A stretch of DNA of 64,000 nucleotides from Micromonospora luteifusca (GTDB taxonomy: Bacteria; Actinomycetota; Actinomycetes; Mycobacteriales; Micromonosporaceae): the NCBI RefSeq assembly GCF_016907275.1, contig NZ_JAFBBP010000001.1, forward strand, positions 4,020,001 to 4,084,000. Direction: 5' to 3'. A program made the translations under genes and the position numbers. The notes beneath the pieces were generated by a model, which was not told the origin of the DNA, did no database searches, and was given only the letters and a program-made list of their open reading frames with translations. Every line of letters starts with the position of its first letter. The stretch's first letter is position 1. Shown in pieces: positions 1 through 11,217 of the stretch.

Positions 1-2
1 CC

Positions 3-683
3 GGCTTCCGGCTGTCGCTGCGCGGGCCGGGCGAGAAGTACGTCGGCGACGACGCGCAGTGGCCCCGCGCGGAGGATCTGCTCCGGGGCGCGCTGGCCGG
101 GGTGGAGTACGTCGAGGCTCCGGGGGAGGCCGCCTTCTACGGTCCGAAGATCGACATTCAGATCGTCGACGCCGCCGGCCGGGAGTCGACCCTGTCCACC
201 ATCCAGTTGGACTTCGACAAGCCGGAGCGGTTCGACCTGTCGTACACCGACTCGGACGGCAGTCGGCGTCGACCGGTCATGGTGCACCGCAGCCTGGTCG
301 GCAGCATGGAGCGGCTGTTCGCGTACCTGATCGAGGTGCACGAGGGTGCATTCCCGGCCTGGTACGCGCCGGTCCAACTGGTGCTGCTGCCGGTCGACGA
401 CGGCCAGGCCGACGTGGCGGCCGACCTGGCCCGGCGGGCCGTCGACGCCGGCCTGCGGGTCGAGGTCGACGTCGCCGGCTCGCTGGGCGCCCGGATCCGG
501 GACGCGGCCCGCCGCCGCGTCCCGTACCTCGGGGTGTTGGGTCCACGGGAGGCGGCCGACGGGCGCCTCGCGCTGCGCCTGCGCGGCGGTCGTGCCCTGA
601 AACCGATGCCCGCGGACGCCGCGCTCGCCTTGATCGGCGGGCAGGTCGCCGCCCGCGCGGCCGAGCTGCTCCCGGCGGACTGA
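3..683 (+). CDS. thrS: Threonine--tRNA ligase, C-terminal part (5' end outside window)
   Basis: Charges tRNA-Thr with threonine in the cytosol. The reading frame is open from the first bases, so the N-terminus lies upstream. Seen: the end of the class II catalytic core with EAAFYGPKID, STIQLDF and the motif 3 region VMVHRSLVGSMER, whose His is the family's zinc ligand. An anticodon-binding domain follows from about WYAPVQLVLLPV to the stop. Odd: the usual Trp-Gln before STIQ is Ser-Thr here. Whether TGS and editing domains exist cannot be seen. Because it sits next to a drug-exporter operon it could be a second, specialised ThrRS; that is inference. It converges with the ABC exporter genes. 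Confidence 0.9.
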   Translation, partial: GFRLSLRGPGEKYVGDDAQWPRAEDLLRGALAGVEYVEAPGEAAFYGPKIDIQIVDAAGRESTLSTIQLDFDKPERFDLSYTDSDGSRRRPVMVHRSLVGSMERLFAYLIEVHEGAFPAWYAPVQLVLLPVDDGQADVAADLARRAVDAGLRVEVDVAGSLGARIRDAARRRVPYLGVLGPREAADGRLALRLRGGRALKPMPADAALALIGGQVAARAAELLPAD

Positions 684-708
684 CCCACCCGCCGATCCGG
701 GGTGGGTC
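682..708. terminator. Stem-loop between convergent thrS and ABC exporter genes
   Basis: Nine-base inverted repeat GACCCACCC (682-690) and GGGTGGGTC (700-708) with a nine-base loop. It begins at the thrS stop codon and lies in the convergent gap before the exporter stop at 743. There is no U-run, as is common in high-GC actinobacteria. Confidence 0.5.
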
Positions 709-742
709 GTCGTCGGTCGCGTCGCGCGCACGGCGACCCGCC

Positions 743-2824
743 CTAGACCGCCGCCGGTTGGCCGGCCGGCTCCTCGTCGACGACGGCACCGGTGAACTGG
801 GAACGGTAGAGCCGGTGGTACGCGCCGTGGGCGGCGAGCAACTGCTCGTGGGTGCCCTGCTCGACGATCCGGCCGTTCTCCATCATCAGGATCAGGTCGG
901 CGTCGCGGATGGTGGAGAGCCGGTGCGCGATGACGAAGCTGGTCCGGTCCGAGCGCAGCGCGGCCATCGCCCGTTGGAGCAGCACCTCGGTGCGGGTGTC
1001 CACCGAGCTGGTCGCCTCGTCGAGGATCAGCAGCGACGGCTCGGCGAGGAACGCCCGGGCGATGGTGATGAGCTGCTTCTCACCGGCGCTCACGTTGCTG
1101 CCCTCCTCGTCGATGACCGTGTCGTAGCCGTCGGGCAGGCTGCGTACGAACCGGTCGACGAAGGTGGCCTGGGCCGCGGCGAGGATCTCCTCCTCGGTCG
1201 CGTCCGGCCGCCCGTAGGCGATGTTGTCCCGGATGGTGCCGCCGAAGAGCCAGGTGTCCTGGAGCACCATGCCGACCCGGCCGCGCAGGTCGTCGCGGCG
1301 CATCGTCGTGATGTCCACCCCGTCGAGCGTGATCCGGCCGGCGTCCAGCTCGTAGAACCGCATGATCAAGTTGACCAGCGTGGTCTTGCCGGCGCCGGTC
1401 GGGCCGACGATGGCCACCGTGTGACCCGGCTCGGCGACCAGTGACAGGTCGGCGATCAGCGGCTTGTCCGGCTCGTAGCGGAACGAGACGTGTTCGAACT
1501 CGACCCGACCGTGCGGGTCGGTGACCCGGGCCGGCTCCACCGGGTCGGGGGTCTGCTCGTCGGCGTCCAGCACCGCGAAGACGCGCTCGGCCGAGGCCAC
1601 CCCGGACTGCAGGAGGTTGGCCATCGAGGCGAGTTGGGTGAGCGGCTGGGTGAACTGTCGGGAGTACTGGATGAACGCCTGCACATCGCCGAGGCTCATC
1701 GTGCCGGACGCGACCCGCAGCCCGCCGACCACGGCGATCGCCACGTAGCTCAGGTTTCCGATGAACATCATCGACGGCATGATGATCCCGGAGATGAACT
1801 GGGCCCCGAAGCTGGCCCGGAACAGCTCGTCGTTCTTCGCGGCGAACGCGGCCTCCACCTCACGCTGCCGGCCGAAGACCTTCACCAGCTCATGACCGGT
1901 GTACGCCTCCTCGATCTGGCCGTTCAACTCGCCGGTGTGCTTCCACTGCGCGATGAACTGCTTCTGCGAGCGCTTGGCGATGCGCTGGGTGACCAACACC
2001 GACAGCGGCACCGCGACCAGGGCCACCAGCGCCAGCAGCGGCGAGATCCAGAACATCACGGCCAGCACGCCGACGACGGTCAGCAGCGAGGTGAGCAGCT
2101 GGCTGAGGGTCTGCTGGAGGCTGGTGGCGATGTTGTCGATGTCGTTGGTGACCCGGCTGAGCAGCTCACCACGGGGTTGCCGGTCGAAGTAGGGCAGCGG
2201 CAGCCGGTTGAGCTTCTCCTCCACCTCGGCGCGCAGCCGTTGCACGGTGCGCTGGACCACCCCGTTGAGCAGCCAGCCCTGCCACCAGGACAACACGCTG
2301 GCCGCCAGGTAGAGCCCGAGCGCCAACAGCAGCACCCGACCCAGGGCGCTGAAGTCGATGCCCACTCCGGGCACCACGTCCATCCGGGCGAGCATGTCGG
2401 CGAAGCTGTTGTTGCCGCCGGCCCGGGCAGCGGCGGCGGCCTGCTCGGCGGTGGTGCCCGCCTCCAACTGCCGGCCGATCACCCCGGTGAAGATCAGGTC
2501 GGTGGCATGGCCGAGGATCTTCGGCCCGGCCACGCTGAACCCGACGCTGACCACGGCCAGGGTGATGATCGCGCCCAGGTGCAGCCGGTGCGGGCGCAGC
2601 CGGCCGAGCAACCGCCGCGCGGACGGCCCGAAGTTCATCGACCGTTCGGCGGGCATCCCGGCGCTCATCCATCCCGGGCCTCCGCGCTGACCGCCGGGCG
2701 GCAGCCGCTTCGGCGTCTGGGCGTCGCCGCCGGGCTGCTGCACGTCGCCTTCCGGCGTCCGTGCGTCACCAGCCGGCTTCTGACTGGGTACGGCCGCGGT
2801 GCGTGGCTCGTCGCGCTCACTCAT
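743..2824 (-). CDS. ABC exporter half-transporter B (permease-ATPase fusion)
   Basis: Second half of a heterodimeric type IV ABC exporter, 693 aa. A Pro/Gly/Gln-rich cytoplasmic N-tail of about 60 residues is followed by six membrane helices (about 85-390) and the nucleotide-binding domain (about 440-670). Seen in the ATPase: Walker A GPTGAGKT, signature VSAGEKQL (degenerate relative to LSGGQ) and Walker [13 protein letters not shown] with the catalytic Glu present. Its ATG overlaps the stop of the upstream half-transporter (ATGA at 2821-2824), so the two are translationally coupled. The pair resembles LmrCD/BmrCD-type multidrug exporters; the substrate cannot be read from sequence. MarR control is likely. 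Confidence 0.92.
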   Translation of the reverse strand: MSERDEPRTAAVPSQKPAGDARTPEGDVQQPGGDAQTPKRLPPGGQRGGPGWMSAGMPAERSMNFGPSARRLLGRLRPHRLHLGAIITLAVVSVGFSVAGPKILGHATDLIFTGVIGRQLEAGTTAEQAAAAARAGGNNSFADMLARMDVVPGVGIDFSALGRVLLLALGLYLAASVLSWWQGWLLNGVVQRTVQRLRAEVEEKLNRLPLPYFDRQPRGELLSRVTNDIDNIATSLQQTLSQLLTSLLTVVGVLAVMFWISPLLALVALVAVPLSVLVTQRIAKRSQKQFIAQWKHTGELNGQIEEAYTGHELVKVFGRQREVEAAFAAKNDELFRASFGAQFISGIIMPSMMFIGNLSYVAIAVVGGLRVASGTMSLGDVQAFIQYSRQFTQPLTQLASMANLLQSGVASAERVFAVLDADEQTPDPVEPARVTDPHGRVEFEHVSFRYEPDKPLIADLSLVAEPGHTVAIVGPTGAGKTTLVNLIMRFYELDAGRITLDGVDITTMRRDDLRGRVGMVLQDTWLFGGTIRDNIAYGRPDATEEEILAAAQATFVDRFVRSLPDGYDTVIDEEGSNVSAGEKQLITIARAFLAEPSLLILDEATSSVDTRTEVLLQRAMAALRSDRTSFVIAHRLSTIRDADLILMMENGRIVEQGTHEQLLAAHGAYHRLYRSQFTGAVVDEEPAGQPAAV

Positions 2825-4554
2825 GCCGCCACCTCCGCCGTCTGCTGTGAAGCCACGATCTCGGCGTACGTCGGGCAGGTTTCCAACAATTCCGCGTGTC
2901 GTCCCACTCCGACGACCCCTCCGTCCTCAAGAACGATGATCTGGTCGGCGTCGATGATCGTGGAGACCCGCTGGGCCACGATCACCACCGCGGACTGCGC
3001 GGTGACCGGCCGCAGAGCGGCTCGCAGTCGCGCATCGGTGCCAAGGTCGAGCGCCGAGAACGAGTCGTCGAAGAGGTAGATCTCCGGCTGCCGGACCAGG
3101 GCCCGGGCGATGGCCAGGCGCTGTCGCTGCCCACCGGAGACGGTGGTGCCGCCCTGGGCGATCGGCGCGTCCAGCCCGCCGGGCATCTGGGCCACGAAGT
3201 CGCGGGCCTGAGCGATCTCCAACGCCGCCCACAACTCCTCGTCGGTGGCGTCGGGGTTGCCGTAGCGCAGGTTGCTGGCGACCGTCCCGGTGAACAGGTA
3301 CGGCCGCTGCGGCACCAGGCCGATCCGCCGCCACAGCTCGTCCGGCGCCAACTCCCGCACGTCCACCCCGTCGACCAGCACCGCGCCGCCGGTGACGTCG
3401 ACCAGCCGGGGGATCAGCGACAGCAGGGTCGTCTTGCCGGCGCCGGTGCTGCCGATGATCGCCGTGGTGGTGCCCGGGGTGGCCCGGAAGGAGATGTCCC
3501 GCAGCACCGGCTCGACCGCGCCCGGGTACTGGAAGCGCACCCCGCGCAACTCCAGCTCGGCCCGGGTGGGCAGCTCGCTGACCGGCTCGGCGGCGGGGAC
3601 CACCGAGGAGTCGGTGTCCAACACCTCGACGATCCGCTCGGCGCAGACCGCAGCCCGGGGCACCATCATCAGCATGAAGGTGGCCATCATCACCGCCATC
3701 AGGATCTGCATCAGGTACTGCAGGAAGGCGGTCAGCGCGCCGATCTGGATCGCATTGGCGTCCACCCGCTGCGCGCCGAACCAGAGGACCGCCACGCTGG
3801 AGACGTTCAGCACCAGCATGACCACCGGGAAGATCAGCGCCAGCAGTCGGCCGGTACGCAGACCGGTGGCTGCCAGGTCCGCGTTGGCGACGGCGAAACG
3901 ATCCGTCTCGTACGGCTCGCGGACGAAGGCGCGAACCACCCGGATGCCGGTGATCTGCTCACGGAGCACCCGGTTGACCGTGTCGATCCGGGTCTGCATC
4001 AGCCGGAAACCCGGCACCATCCGACGGATGATCGCGCCGAGCGCGACGGCCAGCACCGGCACGCTGACCAGCATCAGCCAGGAGAGCCCGACATCCTCGC
4101 GGAGCGCCATCACCACGCCGCCCACGCTCATGATCGGTGCGGCGACCATCATGGTGCAGCTCATCAGGACGAGCATCTGCACCTGTTGCACGTCGTTGGT
4201 GTTGCGGGTGATCAGCGACGGTGCACCGAACCGCGCGACCTCGCGGGCGGAGAAACGGTTGACGTGCCCGAACAACGTGGCCCGGACATCCCGGCCGAAG
4301 CCCATCGCGATCCGGGCGCCAAGGTAGACCGCGGCGATCGAACAGACGATCTGGATCAGGCTGACCAGCAGCATCCACCCGCCGGTGTGCACGATGTAGT
4401 CGGTGTCGCCCCGCGCAACGCCCTTGTCGATGATGTCGGCGTTCAGGCTGGGCAGGTAGAGCGAGGCCATGGTGCCCACGAACTGGAGCAGCACCACGGC
4501 CAGCAACGGTCGTTGGTAGGAGCGCAGTTGGTTGCGCAGGAGTCGGATCAGCAC
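2821..4554 (-). CDS. ABC exporter half-transporter A (permease-ATPase fusion)
   Basis: First half of the heterodimeric exporter, 577 aa. Six membrane helices occupy about residues 15-310, then the ATPase with Walker A GSTGAGKT, a canonical signature VSGGQRQR, and Walker [12 protein letters not shown] where Asp replaces the catalytic Glu. So this half carries the degenerate Walker B and its partner the degenerate signature; both belong to the same composite ATP site, as is usual for asymmetric exporters. Start chosen at GTG 4554, which overlaps the marR stop (GTGCTGA). A longer in-frame version to 4956 would run antisense-like through marR and has no transporter similarity, so it is not used. 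Confidence 0.92.
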   Translation of the reverse strand: MLIRLLRNQLRSYQRPLLAVVLLQFVGTMASLYLPSLNADIIDKGVARGDTDYIVHTGGWMLLVSLIQIVCSIAAVYLGARIAMGFGRDVRATLFGHVNRFSAREVARFGAPSLITRNTNDVQQVQMLVLMSCTMMVAAPIMSVGGVVMALREDVGLSWLMLVSVPVLAVALGAIIRRMVPGFRLMQTRIDTVNRVLREQITGIRVVRAFVREPYETDRFAVANADLAATGLRTGRLLALIFPVVMLVLNVSSVAVLWFGAQRVDANAIQIGALTAFLQYLMQILMAVMMATFMLMMVPRAAVCAERIVEVLDTDSSVVPAAEPVSELPTRAELELRGVRFQYPGAVEPVLRDISFRATPGTTTAIIGSTGAGKTTLLSLIPRLVDVTGGAVLVDGVDVRELAPDELWRRIGLVPQRPYLFTGTVASNLRYGNPDATDEELWAALEIAQARDFVAQMPGGLDAPIAQGGTTVSGGQRQRLAIARALVRQPEIYLFDDSFSALDLGTDARLRAALRPVTAQSAVVIVAQRVSTIIDADQIIVLEDGGVVGVGRHAELLETCPTYAEIVASQQTAEVAA

Positions 4555-5030
4555 GCCGGATCCTTCGGTTCGGTTGGGCGTCCGGTCATCCGCGGGTCGT
4601 CCCCGCTGCCGATGACCTCGAGCAGGAACTCCCTGATCACCTGTGCCTTCACCGGGTCGGCGTCGACCGAGGTGAGCGGGCGTCCGGAGTGCATCAGCGC
4701 GCTGAGCGCGGCCACCCGCTCCCGCCCGGCGGCGGTGAGGACGAGTCGTACGCTGCGCCGGTCGCTGTCGTCGCGTTGCCGCTCGACGAGCCCGTCGCGG
4801 GCCAGCGTGTCCACGATGCCGGTCAGGGTCGCCGGGCGGACGAAGCCCTTCTCGGCGACCTCCCGATGGGGCAGCTCGCCGTGTCGGGCGAGCGTCATCA
4901 GGGTGACCATGCCGGCTTGGGTGAGGCCGTGCTCCTCGGCGAGGTAGCGATTCCACCGTTGCCCGACCAGGTGCCCGGCCACCACCAGCAGCCGGCCGAG
5001 CGGCACATCCTGGAGGGTGACGAGTTCCAC
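4548..5030 (-). CDS. MarR-family transcriptional regulator
   Basis: Winged-helix repressor of 160 aa, first gene of the marR-ABC-ABC operon. Seen: the MarR core around residues 30-110, with GLTQAGMVTLMTLARHGEL, the recognition region EKGFVRPATLTGIVDTLAR and the wing DDSDRRSVRLVLT. Start chosen at GTG 5030: a -10 box TAACCT ends seven bases upstream and no ribosome binding site exists, so the message is probably leaderless. A TTG at 5066 would lie in the -35 box. It probably represses its own operon through the palindrome in the promoter; the ligand is unknown. Confidence 0.88.
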   Translation of the reverse strand: MELVTLQDVPLGRLLVVAGHLVGQRWNRYLAEEHGLTQAGMVTLMTLARHGELPHREVAEKGFVRPATLTGIVDTLARDGLVERQRDDSDRRSVRLVLTAAGRERVAALSALMHSGRPLTSVDADPVKAQVIREFLLEVIGSGDDPRMTGRPTEPKDPAC

Positions 5031-5037
5031 GGGACGT

Positions 5038-5066
5038 AGGTTAGCTCCCTGATAGTCAGGGGCCAA
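5038..5066 (-). promoter_or_regulatory. marR-ABC operon promoter with operator palindrome
   Basis: Reading the minus strand: -35 TTGGCC (5066-5061), a 17-base spacer, -10 TAACCT (5043-5038), then seven bases to GTG. The palindrome CTGACTATCAG lies inside the spacer, where a bound MarR dimer would block RNA polymerase. The boxes and palindrome are seen; MarR binding is inference. Confidence 0.6.
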
Positions 5067-5144
5067 ACGAAATTGCCGCGTACGTCGACGTCGCCGTCAC
5101 GCACCGTGCGTACTTCGAAGTGATGTCCCGGCCGGAGGGACTCC

Positions 5145-5205
5145 GTTGATCATGAGGTTATTGCCACGACACGCCGATGCGGAAGGCAATAACCCCATGA
5201 TCAAC
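5145..5205. repeat. 61-bp palindromic intergenic repeat, copy 1
   Basis: Near-perfect inverted repeat with 21-base arms (20 of 21 match), starting GTTGATCATGAGGTTATTGCC, and a 19-base centre. The reverse complement of 49575-49635 aligns with it over all 61 bases with about nine differences. It lies in the divergence-free gap between marR and the guaB1 stop. Probably a REP-like family of Micromonosporaceae; it may also act as a transcription stop. Confidence 0.8.
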
Positions 5206-5241
5206 GAGGGTGGGGTGTGGGTGGGTGGGTGGGTGGGTGGG

Positions 5242-6786
<1,545 letters not shown>

Positions 6787-6805
6787 TCAGTAAGGTGCAC
6801 GTTCT

Positions 6806-8557
6806 TCACGCGATGGTGCAGATGGGGGCACCGGCGGTGATCACGGCGCCGACCTCGGCGGTGAGCCCGCTGACCGTGCCCGCCTTGTGGGCGTGCAACG
6901 GCTGCTCCATCTTCATCGCCTCCAACACCACCACCAGGTCGCCCTCAGCCACCGTGTCGCCGTCGGTAACCGCGATCTTGACGATGGTGCCCTGCATGGG
7001 TGAGGTGAGCGCGTCGCCGCTGACCGGGGCGCCCGCCTTGGCTCCGCCGCCGCGCCGGGCCGGCTTACGGGTGGCGGGTGCGGCGGTGGTCGTACCCCCG
7101 CCGAAGCCGGCGGGGAGGCTGACCTCGAGGCGCTTGCCTCCCACCTCGACCACGACGGTCTCGCGCTCCGCCGGCGGCTCGGCGGCGCCGACGGCGGCGG
7201 CGAACGGCGGCACGGTGTTGTGGAATTCCGTCTCGATCCACCGGGTGTGCACGGTGAACGGCTCAGCGGTGAACGCCTCGTCCCGCACGACCAGTCGATG
7301 GAACGGCAGCGCGGTGGCCATCCCGTCGACGACCATCTCGTCGAGCGCGCGGCGGGCACGCTCCAGCGCCTCGGTGCGCGTCTCACCAGTGATGATCACC
7401 TTGGCCAGCAGCGAGTCGAAGTTGCCGCCGATCACGTCCCCGGCCGAGATGCCGGTGTCGACCCGCACACCCGGGCCGGTCGGCAGTCGCAGCGCGGTGA
7501 CCGTGCCGGGGGCGGGCAGGAAGTTGCGGCCCGGGTCCTCGCCGTTGATCCGGAACTCGATCGAGTGCCCGCGCGGCGTCGGGTCCTCGGTGATCCGCAG
7601 CTTCTCACCGTCGGCGATCCGGAACTGCTCGCGGACCAGGTCGATGCCGGCGGTCTCCTCGGTGACCGGGTGCTCGACCTGAAGTCGGGTGTTGACCTCC
7701 AGGAAGGAGATGGTGCCGTCCACGCCGACCAGGTATTCGACAGTGCCGGCGCCGTGGTAACCGGCCTCGCGGCAGATCGCCTTGGCGCTGTCGTGGATCT
7801 GGGCCCGCTGCGCGTCGCTGAGGAACGGCGCGGGTGCCTCCTCCACGAGCTTCTGGTGCCGACGCTGCAGAGAGCAGTCCCGGGTGCCGACCACGATCAC
7901 GTTGCCGTGCTGGTCGGCGAGGACCTGCGCCTCGACGTGGCGGGGATGGTCCAGGTAGCGCTCGACGAAGCACTCGCCCCGGCCGAACGCCGCGACCGCC
8001 TCCCGGGTGGCCGACTCGAAGAGCTGGGGGATCTCCTCCATGGTCCGGGCGACCTTGAGACCGCGCCCGCCACCGCCGAAGGCGGCCTTGATGGCGACCG
8101 GCAGGCCGTGATCGACGGCAAACGCCATCACCTCGTCCGGGTTGGCCACCGGGTCCGGGGTGCCCGGCACCAGCGGAGCGCCAGCGCGCTGGGCGATGTG
8201 CCGCGCGGTCACCTTGTCACCCAGGTCGCGGATCGCCTGCGGGGTGGGACCGATCCAGGTCAGCCCGGCGTCGATGACCGCCTGGGCGAAGTCGGCGTTC
8301 TCGGAGAGGAAGCCGTAGCCGGGGTGTACGGCGTCGGCGCCGGACCGGGCGGCGACGTCGAGCAGCTTGTCGATACGCAGGTACGTCTCGGTCGCGCTGT
8401 CGCCGCCGAGCGCGTACGCCTCGTCCGCAAGGGTGGCGTGCAGGGCCGCACGGTCGGAGTCCGCGTACACGGCGACGCTGCCCAGGCCGGCGTCGCGGCA
8501 CGCACGGATCACCCGGACGGCGATCTCGCCGCGGTTGGCGATGAGTACCTTGCGCAC
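6806..8557 (-). CDS. accA3: Acyl-CoA carboxylase alpha subunit (biotin carboxylase + BCCP)
   Basis: Carboxylates biotin with ATP and bicarbonate and carries it to the beta subunit, making malonyl-CoA or methylmalonyl-CoA for fatty and complex lipid synthesis. 583 aa. Seen: N-domain [17 protein letters not shown]-grasp glycine loop [27 protein letters not shown] with the active-site Arg, a linker, and a C-terminal biotinyl domain with EAMKMEQ. GTG 8557 is preceded by a good ribosome binding site (GGGAGGAG), so the longer version to 8668 is rejected. In M. tuberculosis accA3 lies a few genes from accD5, accE5 and maf; here those are at 23.4-25 kb, 16 kb and 12 kb. Confidence 0.93.
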   Translation of the reverse strand: MRKVLIANRGEIAVRVIRACRDAGLGSVAVYADSDRAALHATLADEAYALGGDSATETYLRIDKLLDVAARSGADAVHPGYGFLSENADFAQAVIDAGLTWIGPTPQAIRDLGDKVTARHIAQRAGAPLVPGTPDPVANPDEVMAFAVDHGLPVAIKAAFGGGGRGLKVARTMEEIPQLFESATREAVAAFGRGECFVERYLDHPRHVEAQVLADQHGNVIVVGTRDCSLQRRHQKLVEEAPAPFLSDAQRAQIHDSAKAICREAGYHGAGTVEYLVGVDGTISFLEVNTRLQVEHPVTEETAGIDLVREQFRIADGEKLRITEDPTPRGHSIEFRINGEDPGRNFLPAPGTVTALRLPTGPGVRVDTGISAGDVIGGNFDSLLAKVIITGETRTEALERARRALDEMVVDGMATALPFHRLVVRDEAFTAEPFTVHTRWIETEFHNTVPPFAAAVGAAEPPAERETVVVEVGGKRLEVSLPAGFGGGTTTAAPATRKPARRGGGAKAGAPVSGDALTSPMQGTIVKIAVTDGDTVAEGDLVVVLEAMKMEQPLHAHKAGTVSGLTAEVGAVITAGAPICTIA

Positions 8558-8660
8558 CTTCGTGGCTCCTCCCGGGCAGGTTACTGACGGGGAGTGTATC
8601 GGCCGCCCAGTTGGCCCAAACGATCGCTCAGTGTGGGATGCCGCACTGAGCCGCCGCGCA

Positions 8661-8684
8661 CTAGTCAAACTTGCCTATTACGCT
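8661..8684 (+). promoter_or_regulatory. padR promoter with probable PadR half-site
   Basis: A -10 box TACGCT (8679-8684) stands six bases before the GTG start. CTAGTCAA (8661-8668) lies where the spacer to the -35 would be. The reverse complement TTGACTAG recurs at 9327-9334 at the exporter promoter, so it is a candidate PadR site. No strong -35 is visible. Confidence 0.45.
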
Positions 8685-8690
8685 TGTTGG

Positions 8691-9320
8691 GTGTCTGCGA
8701 CTCGAATGATGATCCTCGGTCTGGTGCGGTGGATGCAGCCCGTGCACGGCTACGACGTACGACGTGAGCTGCTGAGCTGGAGTGCCGACAAGTGGGCGAA
8801 CGTCCAGCCCGGCTCGATTTACCACGCCCTGCGCAAGCTCACCGAGGAAGGTCTGCTCCGTGCCGTCGCCACCGAGCAGGTCGGTGCCCGTCCGGCCCGG
8901 ACCACCTATGAGGTGACCGCCAAGGGTGAGGACGAGTTCGAGACGCTGCTACGCAACCTCTGGTGGAACCTCGCTGAGCCGACCGATCCCTTCGCGGTGG
9001 CCTTCTCCTTCCTGCCGGCCATGCCGCGCGCCGAGGCCGCCGCAGCCCTGCGCAACCGGGCCAATCTGCTGCGCGCCGGCGTCGAGTCGATGCGCGCCTC
9101 GCTCGAGTCGGACTGGGTGCGTAACCGGAAGCCGGCGCACGTGGGCTGGATGTTCGAGCTGTGGGCGGTGCGGGCAGAGGCGGAGATGGGGTGGTGTGAA
9201 CGGATCGCGGAGCGGATCGACTCCGGTGTGTCGTACCTGCCTGCTGAGCTGGAGAACGTGGAGGGTTGGTCGGGCTGGAAGGAGCGCCAGGAGCCGCCGA
9301 CTGCGGCCGACGCGGAATAA
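8691..9320 (+). CDS. PadR-family transcriptional regulator
   Basis: Winged-helix repressor of 209 aa. Seen: N-terminal domain LGLVRWMQPVHGYDVRREL and VQPGSIYHALRKLTEEGLL, typical of PadR, then TTYEVTAKGEDEFETLL and a C-terminal helical dimerisation domain (Vir_act_alpha_C type). GTG 8691 is preceded by a -10 box at six bases and no ribosome binding site, so it is probably leaderless; longer in-frame versions run back into the accA3 5' end. It sits directly before a DrrAB-type exporter, the usual place for a PadR that senses the exported compound. Divergent from accA3. Confidence 0.9.
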   Translation: MSATRMMILGLVRWMQPVHGYDVRRELLSWSADKWANVQPGSIYHALRKLTEEGLLRAVATEQVGARPARTTYEVTAKGEDEFETLLRNLWWNLAEPTDPFAVAFSFLPAMPRAEAAAALRNRANLLRAGVESMRASLESDWVRNRKPAHVGWMFELWAVRAEAEMGWCERIAERIDSGVSYLPAELENVEGWSGWKERQEPPTAADAE

Positions 9321-9356
9321 TCAACGTTGACTAGAGAAGTTATATCGCGTTAGCCT
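9321..9356 (+). promoter_or_regulatory. Exporter promoter with operator-like palindrome
   Basis: -35 TTGACT (9327-9332), an 18-base spacer and -10 TAGCCT (9351-9356), leaving an 85-base leader to the ATG at 9442. A perfect ten-base palindrome TCAACGTTGA (9321-9330) overlaps the -35, and TTGACTAG matches the element at the padR promoter in inverted orientation. Confidence 0.55.
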
Positions 9357-9441
9357 GCTGGCGGCACAGCGGGGGAGTGCGTCGTCCGGCGTCGTCCCAC
9401 TCGAAGGCCGGCCCGACCGGCCCGACCGACCAGGAGCAGAG

Positions 9442-10401
9442 ATGATCGAGACCAGGGGGCTAAGGAAGTCGTTCCGCTCCCGCGCGGGTCGAGAGACGAA
9501 GACGGTCGACGCCGTGCGGGGCGTCAACCTCGAGGTCGCCGAAGGCGAGATCTTCGGCTTCCTCGGCCCGAACGGCGCAGGCAAGACCACCACGCTGCGG
9601 ATGCTCGCCACGCTCATCGAACCGGACGGTGGCGATGCCACCATCGCGGGCGCGGACCTGCGCAAGGACCCGGCCGAGGTGCGCCGGCGGATCGGCTACG
9701 TCCCGCAGGGCGGCAGCACCTGGGACGAGTCCACCGCCCGCGAAGAGCTGGTGCTGCACGCCCGCATGTACGGCATCGGCAAGGCCGACGCGCAGCGGCG
9801 CGCGGCCCGCGCCCTGGACGCCTTCCAGCTCACCGAGTACGCCGACCGCAAATGCAAGACCTACTCCGGCGGTCAGCGCCGGCGGGTGGAGATCGCGCTC
9901 GGCATCATCCACGAGCCGAAAGTCGTCTTCCTGGACGAGCCGACCACCGGCCTCGACCCGCAGAGCCGCGCCCACATGTGGGACGAGATCCGGCGGCTAC
10001 GCGGCGACGGGATGACCGTCTTCATCACCACGCACTACCTCGACGAGGCCGACGCACTCTGCGACCGGATCGCGATCATGGACAACGGCGAGGTGGTGGC
10101 CGAGGGCACGCCGGCCGAGCTCAAGCGGGAAATCTCCGGCGACGTGGTGCTGGTCGGCCTCGACTCGACCGCCACCCCGCAGGCCACCAAGGCGCTCGAC
10201 GGCGAGCTGTACGTCAACAAGCTGGAGACCGCCGATGAGGGCGGCCTGCGCCTCTACGTCAACGACGGCGCCACCGCCATCCCGCAGGTGCTGCGCAGGC
10301 TCGACCACGCCGGGCTGGAGCTGCGCTCGATCGAGTTGCACCGACCCAGCCTGGACGACGTCTTTCTCACCAAGACCGGCCGCTCGCTGCGCGAGTCCTG
10401 A
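9442..10401 (+). CDS. DrrA-type ABC transporter ATPase
   Basis: ATP-binding subunit of an ABC-2 exporter, family of daunorubicin resistance DrrA, 319 aa. Seen: IETRGLRKSF at the start, Walker A GPNGAGKTT, signature YSGGQRRR, Walker B VFLDEPTTGLDP, the H-loop TTHYLDEAD, and the C-terminal domain typical of DrrA (about residues 225-319, ending LDDVFLTKTGRSL). AGGAG precedes the ATG. It works with the permease 16 bases downstream. The substrate is unknown and no biosynthetic cluster is in the window, so general drug efflux is as likely as self-resistance. Confidence 0.93.
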   Translation: MIETRGLRKSFRSRAGRETKTVDAVRGVNLEVAEGEIFGFLGPNGAGKTTTLRMLATLIEPDGGDATIAGADLRKDPAEVRRRIGYVPQGGSTWDESTAREELVLHARMYGIGKADAQRRAARALDAFQLTEYADRKCKTYSGGQRRRVEIALGIIHEPKVVFLDEPTTGLDPQSRAHMWDEIRRLRGDGMTVFITTHYLDEADALCDRIAIMDNGEVVAEGTPAELKREISGDVVLVGLDSTATPQATKALDGELYVNKLETADEGGLRLYVNDGATAIPQVLRRLDHAGLELRSIELHRPSLDDVFLTKTGRSLRES

Positions 10402-10417
10402 CCACCGGAGACGACTC

Positions 10418-11173
10418 ATGAAATTCGCCCGTGACACCTGGCTGATCTTCCAGCGCCAGACCCAACTCCTGCTGCGCAACCCGGTCTGGGTCTTCGTCGG
10501 CGTGTTCCAGCCGGTCATGTACCTGCTGCTCTTCGCCCCGCTGCTCAAGCCGGCACTGGACGCGCCCACCCAGGCCGCCGCCTACAAGATCTTCGTACCC
10601 GGTCTGCTGGTGTTGCTCGCGATCTTCGGCGGCCTGTTCCAGGGCTTCGGCCTGATCGCCGAGCTGCGCGCCGGTGTCATCGAACGCTCCCGGGTCACCC
10701 CGATCAGCCGGCTCGCCCTGCTGCTCGGCCGTTCGCTACGCGACGTGGTCTCGCTCATCGTGCAGGCGGTCATCATCACCCTGCTGGCGCTCCTGTTCGA
10801 CCTGCGGGTGTTCATCGGTGACCTGCTGCTGGCGTACCTGATGCTCGCTCTGATCGCCCTCATGACCTCGGCCGTCTCCTACGGCGTCGCCCTCAAGGTC
10901 AAGAGTGAGGACGCGCTGGCGCCCCTGATGAACACCGTGGCGCAGCCGGTGCTGCTGCTCTCCGGCATCCTGCTGCCGCTGACCTTCGCGCCCGGCTGGT
11001 TGCAGGGCATCGCCGACTGGAACCCGTTCTCCTGGGCGGTCGACGGCACCCGGGCGCTGTTCGCCGGGGACCTGGGCAGCGACAAGGTCTGGCAGGGCCT
11101 GAGCATCACCGCGGTCCTGGCCGCGTTGGGTGTCTACTGGGCCGCCCGGCAGTTTGCCCGCAGCGTCCGCTGA
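10418..11173 (+). CDS. DrrB-type ABC-2 permease
   Basis: Membrane subunit of the exporter, 251 aa. Seen: a short cytoplasmic N-terminus (MKFARDTWLIFQRQTQLL), six hydrophobic segments, the ABC-2 signature region around IERSRVTPISRLALLLGR, and WNPFSWAVDGTRALF before the last helix, typical of DrrB. ATG 10418 follows ACCGGAGACGACTC with a GGAG site. Cotranscribed with the ATPase and presumably PadR-controlled. A 12-bp hairpin follows 44 bases after the stop. Confidence 0.92.
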   Translation: MKFARDTWLIFQRQTQLLLRNPVWVFVGVFQPVMYLLLFAPLLKPALDAPTQAAAYKIFVPGLLVLLAIFGGLFQGFGLIAELRAGVIERSRVTPISRLALLLGRSLRDVVSLIVQAVIITLLALLFDLRVFIGDLLLAYLMLALIALMTSAVSYGVALKVKSEDALAPLMNTVAQPVLLLSGILLPLTFAPGWLQGIADWNPFSWAVDGTRALFAGDLGSDKVWQGLSITAVLAALGVYWAARQFARSVR

Positions 11174-11217
11174 CCCGACCGGTCCGCGGGCCGCGTGATC
11201 AATACGAGGTCCAGTTT

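Noticed and set aside
4555..4956. N-terminal extension of ABC half-transporter A
   Set aside because: Lies wholly over marR in another frame, Arg-rich, and a coupled GTG at 4554 begins exactly where transporter similarity starts.
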